Source: Candidatus Ryanbacteria bacterium (GTDB lineage: Bacteria; Patescibacteriota; Minisyncoccia; Ryanbacterales; GWA2-47-10b). Taken from it: 16,814 nucleotides of DNA. Made by a program: the position numbers and the translations under genes. The stretch is from NCBI GenBank assembly GCA_943354465.1, contig CALRCC010000008.1:1-16814 (forward strand), given 5' to 3'. The notes beneath the pieces were generated by a model that did no database searches, had not been told where the DNA came from, and saw only the letters and a program-made list of their open reading frames with translations. Position 1 is the stretch's first letter. Every line of letters starts with the position of its first letter. This document shows, one piece after another, positions 14,472 through 16,814 of this stretch.

Positions 14472-15170
14472 TTATTGTTTTTCAATGATGCCGCTTATTT
14501 GAGGCGCCTTGCCATGCTCGGCTCCTTCTGGATTATATAGCCCATAATAAAGCTCGATAAGCTCTTCTGTATTGAGCGGTACTGCGCGCACCCCTGACCT
14601 GATGAGCCCTGCTGTCACCGTATCAATGCGTTGCCATAGTTGAGTTCTGTATTCGGCAAAATTTTCAGTGTCAATAAGAGGTTTATTTATGTCTCTTTTT
14701 TTGAATATATTTTTTATAGCATCTAGCATCCCCTGTTTGTTTTTGAGAGCAGCTGCCATCGGGCTAAATGGGACGACCACATAGAATACTTTTGATACTA
14801 TGTTGCTCGTATCAACAAAGTCTTTTATGAATGTGATGTATTCAGTGATTTGTACACGCAATAGCTCTTGTGTCTCTGCTTTTTTGCGTTCACGCAAAGT
14901 AGCCAGATATGGCTCTATGTTGAGCTTGCGCGATTGAATGGATATCTGCACGGAAAAATCCAGAGAGTTAAGAAAGCTTTGATATTGCATTATTATCGCG
15001 TCTTGTTCGTCTGGAGCTTTGAGCGCAAAGTTTAGTGAAGACGCCATAAGAACGGCTCGCAACGATCCGTCGCGCATCACTACTACACCATCGCGTATCT
15101 CTTCTATAGGTATGATGTCTTGCGATGCCTTGGCGTGGCGCGCGAGCTCTGATTGTGTAGATATTGGCAT
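14472..15170 (-). CDS. TraC/VirB4 N-terminal-domain protein encoded as a separate gene
   Basis: The 232-residue product resembles the N-terminal domain of VirB4/TraC-type ATPases from Gram-positive conjugative elements. The recognisable parts are QDIIPIEEIRDGVVVMRDGS (17-36), LNFALKAPDEQDAIIMQYQSFLNSLDF and SIQSRKLNIEPYLA. It lacks any Walker motif, so it cannot hydrolyse ATP alone and probably docks the motor to PrgI or other membrane subunits. Together with the next gene it totals 835 residues, near the length of single-chain homologues (about 800-830). The stop is joined to the ATPase gene by TAATATG, and the ATG is two bases after the PrgI stop. Each frame has its own stop, and the junction matches other operon junctions, so this is more likely stable gene fission than a recent nonsense mutation. 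Confidence 0.82.
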   Translation of the reverse strand: MPISTQSELARHAKASQDIIPIEEIRDGVVVMRDGSLRAVLMASSLNFALKAPDEQDAIIMQYQSFLNSLDFSVQISIQSRKLNIEPYLATLRERKKAETQELLRVQITEYITFIKDFVDTSNIVSKVFYVVVPFSPMAAALKNKQGMLDAIKNIFKKRDINKPLIDTENFAEYRTQLWQRIDTVTAGLIRSGVRAVPLNTEELIELYYGLYNPEGAEHGKAPQISGIIEKQ

Positions 15171-15172
15171 GA

Positions 15173-15589
15173 TTATTTGTCTCGTTCTTTTAGTTTTTCA
15201 TTTATATCAAGCGACCATGAAAGATTTTTGAGACGGCTTTCCGTCAGTCTCGGTGCGTGCATAGCCACAGGAGCTATAACCTGTGGAGATGATTTTATTT
15301 TTTTATCTTCTCGTTTCCATATATAAAGGCGCGTGCTCGTTATATGGTTTATAGCGTTGTTGAGCACCATGACAAATGGTTGACCATTTATTTTTACAAA
15401 TGCCATAGATACAAAAAACCCAACCCACGCCATCGTTAGAGGCCAAAAAATAATGCCAGGCAATCCGAGCGCGAAAAACAAGAGTGCCCCACCGCCAGAG
15501 GCGAGCACGTATATAAATTGTTTTATTGAGAGCGGGCCTATGATTTTATCTTCTATCTCAATATATTGCGGTACTTGAAATTGTTGCAT
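15173..15589 (-). CDS. PrgI-family membrane protein
   Basis: PrgI-family proteins (PF12666) are small inner-membrane subunits encoded next to VirB4 in Gram-positive type IV secretion systems, in the place of VirB3. The 138-residue product begins MQQFQVPQYIEIEDKIIGPL, matching the family opening of VP-yIe-e-kiiGpLt. Two membrane helices follow at about 23-42 and 45-64, then a short cytosolic region with a conserved-looking INGQPF and a basic C-terminal tail. The ATG is joined to the upstream stop by TAATATG, and the stop lies two bases from the next gene. The pairing with the VirB4 genes strongly supports the secretion-system call. Confidence 0.88.
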   Translation of the reverse strand: MQQFQVPQYIEIEDKIIGPLSIKQFIYVLASGGGALLFFALGLPGIIFWPLTMAWVGFFVSMAFVKINGQPFVMVLNNAINHITSTRLYIWKREDKKIKSSPQVIAPVAMHAPRLTESRLKNLSWSLDINEKLKERDK

Positions 15590-15590
15590 A

Positions 15591-16217
15591 TTAGAGTATT
15601 TCCTCGCGATAAGCGTCTATCGCTTTTGGCGTGTTTAATTTGCTCGGTTCCGCGGTACTTTTGGCTACCTCGCGAAATTCAGGGGCTTTCGGCGCTATGC
15701 TTGGCTGGTTTTGTTGGATATTTGTGGCTGGCATTGAAGTTTCCTCGCGCAGTTTTTGAGGGAAGATCATCGGCGCTATCGTCGGCTGTCCTGATGAAGG
15801 TTTTTGCGAGCTATCGCCCATTGGCATAGCAAATGATGACGGACGAAATGCTGGAGACGCTTCAATATCATTGGCGGATTTTGGCGCAGGCTTTGGCTCT
15901 TGTGTCGCCGTCACAATATGCTCGTGTATAGGCGAGAAAATATCGCGGTTTAAGTCGGCGATAATCTCGCTCGCCTTTTGTGCTGATACCCCGCATGAGT
16001 CCATCACATATTCGGCAAATTCATTTACTTTGATAAGCCCCAGCATTACATAGCCAACATCTTCGGCGAGCGCGCCCATTTTATCAATCAAAAGTCCGTG
16101 TTTTTTGCCTATCGCTTGTATTTTTTCTGTGGTAGCTTCGGCAAAAATAGCGTCCTTCGCTAGACTGGGAAGCTTGTCGTATGCGTCTAATGTTTGTTGC
16201 TGTGTGAATGTTTTCAT
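15591..16217 (-). CDS. Small helical protein with Pro-rich tail, secretion-cluster associated
   Basis: The 208-residue product has an all-helical N-terminal domain (about 1-105) with YDKLPSLAKDAIFAEATTEK, GKKHGLLIDKMGALAEDVGYV and DLNRDIFSPIHEHI. A disordered tail rich in Pro, Ser, Ala and Gln (about 105-195) follows, then a short helical end. It has no signal peptide or membrane helix, so it is probably cytosolic. From memory, similar helical proteins precede PrgI-VirB4 in Parcubacteria clusters, but I know of no assigned function. The ATG is three bases after the upstream stop (TAATCTATG) and the stop is linked to prgI by TAATATG. The tail could be a tether or an interaction segment. The function is unknown. 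Confidence 0.75.
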   Translation of the reverse strand: MKTFTQQQTLDAYDKLPSLAKDAIFAEATTEKIQAIGKKHGLLIDKMGALAEDVGYVMLGLIKVNEFAEYVMDSCGVSAQKASEIIADLNRDIFSPIHEHIVTATQEPKPAPKSANDIEASPAFRPSSFAMPMGDSSQKPSSGQPTIAPMIFPQKLREETSMPATNIQQNQPSIAPKAPEFREVAKSTAEPSKLNTPKAIDAYREEIL

Positions 16218-16220
16218 AGA

Positions 16221-16814
16221 TTAGGGTGTAGTAATTGGGCCAGCAGGTATAGGCGCGCCAGTAGCTGGTGGAGTTGCTGGAGGTCCCGTAGGCACATCAC
16301 GCCTTGTAACTCTTCTGCCATGCTTAACAACGCCTTGGCCGGCACTACTGTTAATCCAGTTACGGGTTCCTACATCTCCAATAAGGTCTTCTAGCGCTTT
16401 CTTATTATTATTAAAGATGGTCGTATTATCCTCACGCTCCTTCTCGCTAAGATCTTCATATTCTTTGCTTGATCCGTGGGTCGCAGCCGCTCTTCCAATC
16501 ATCGTCTGTAGAGTCTGCGCACCTCGTGTCGTGCCCGCAAGTCGCCTCATGTCAGTCGGTGATGCAGTTTTTAGCACCGCTTCAGATACATATTTATTTT
16601 CTGCGGCTTTCGTATTCATGTTGGCAAAGCCCTTTTCAGAAAGATTCGCCACATAATCTTCTGTTTGTTCTCTGTACTTGTCTTTTGCGGCATTCGTAGC
16701 GTCTGCCGGTGGTTTATCAGCTCCATGCATTATTTTTATAGCACCAGTCACGCTATTGATCTCATCGGCAAGCTTGGATAGTGCTTCTCTTGCTGCAGGA
16801 TCAGTGAGATTTGA
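16221..16814 (-). CDS. C-terminal part of an unrecognised protein, cut by the window edge
   Basis: The minus-strand frame is open from the right edge (16814) to the TAA at 16221-16223, giving at least 197 residues without an assured start. A GTG at 16751 exists, but the frame continues through it without a stop, so the true start is outside the window. The visible part is hydrophilic and helix-prone, with Ala/Lys/Glu-rich segments such as LSKLADEINS and YEDLSEKEREDN. It ends with a Pro/Ala/Gly-rich tail (GPPATPPATGAPIPAGP). There is no membrane helix here. Its position upstream of PrgI-VirB4 fits the cytosolic tail of a large VirB6/TrbL-like membrane protein, but this is only a position-based guess. 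Confidence 0.7.
   Translation of the reverse strand, partial: SNLTDPAAREALSKLADEINSVTGAIKIMHGADKPPADATNAAKDKYREQTEDYVANLSEKGFANMNTKAAENKYVSEAVLKTASPTDMRRLAGTTRGAQTLQTMIGRAAATHGSSKEYEDLSEKEREDNTTIFNNNKKALEDLIGDVGTRNWINSSAGQGVVKHGRRVTRRDVPTGPPATPPATGAPIPAGPITTP

Noticed and set aside
1..16814. Alternative genetic code with TGA as glycine (as in Gracilibacteria or SR1)
   Set aside because: TGA closes dnaN and the acidic ORF at sensible places, and conserved genes read through without internal TGA.
1..16814. CRISPR arrays, tRNA or rRNA genes, insertion sequences
   Set aside because: No regularly spaced repeats, cloverleaf-like sequences, rRNA stretches, transposase-like frames or terminal inverted repeats were seen.

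Overview
This window looks like a chromosome segment from a Candidate Phyla Radiation (Patescibacteria) bacterium, most like a Parcubacteria-type lineage. That is an inference from reduced core proteins (a YebC lacking its third domain, a YidC lacking the intramembrane arginine, a short Jag), no recF next to dnaN, very tight packing, and a type IV secretion-like cluster of the kind seen in that group. Tryptophan is read from TGG and TGA acts as a stop, so the standard bacterial code fits. Nothing points to a plasmid, phage or insertion sequence.

Layout. (1) 1-1072, plus strand: yebC and ruvC. (2) 1073-1384: spacer with a perfect DnaA box, an unrecognised 43-residue very acidic ORF, a strong intrinsic terminator, and a promoter whose -35 overlaps the terminator's T-tract. 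(3) 1385-3859, plus: a class A penicillin-binding protein. (4) 3840-6799, minus: dnaA, dnaN and a DciA-like (DUF721) gene; the dnaA-dnaN spacer is the best candidate for oriC. (5) 6934-8538, plus: rpmH, rnpA, yidC and jag, overlapping or nearly so. This is the classical origin-proximal block, divergent from dnaA. (6) 8542-16814, minus: one long operon-like run of nine genes, entering from the right edge and ending tail-to-tail with jag. It encodes a C-terminal fragment of an unknown protein, a small helical protein with a Pro-rich tail, a PrgI-like membrane protein, a two-gene VirB4 ATPase, a membrane protein, a secreted coiled-coil/Ig-like protein, a VirB2/TrbC-like pilin with a 14-cysteine tail, a 10-cysteine anchored protein and a membrane-anchored beta-propeller-like protein.

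How the parts work together. Segments 4 and 5 carry replication initiation, the sliding clamp, a probable helicase-loader homologue, ribosomal protein L34, RNase P protein and membrane insertion. Segment 6 encodes the energy and membrane core plus cell-surface parts of a type IV secretion/pilus-like apparatus. No relaxase or VirD4 coupling protein is visible, so conjugation cannot be claimed.

Two expression features recur. Candidate -10 boxes lie so close to start codons that several genes would have leaders of 0-10 nt. Within the secretion operon, stop and start codons are joined by short A/T-rich junctions, three times exactly TAATATG. The most notable items are the oriC layout, the leaderless pattern, the cysteine-rich surface module, the split VirB4, the acidic ORF with its terminator, and the family-atypical YebC and YidC. 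All family assignments were made by reading the sequence; no database search was run.
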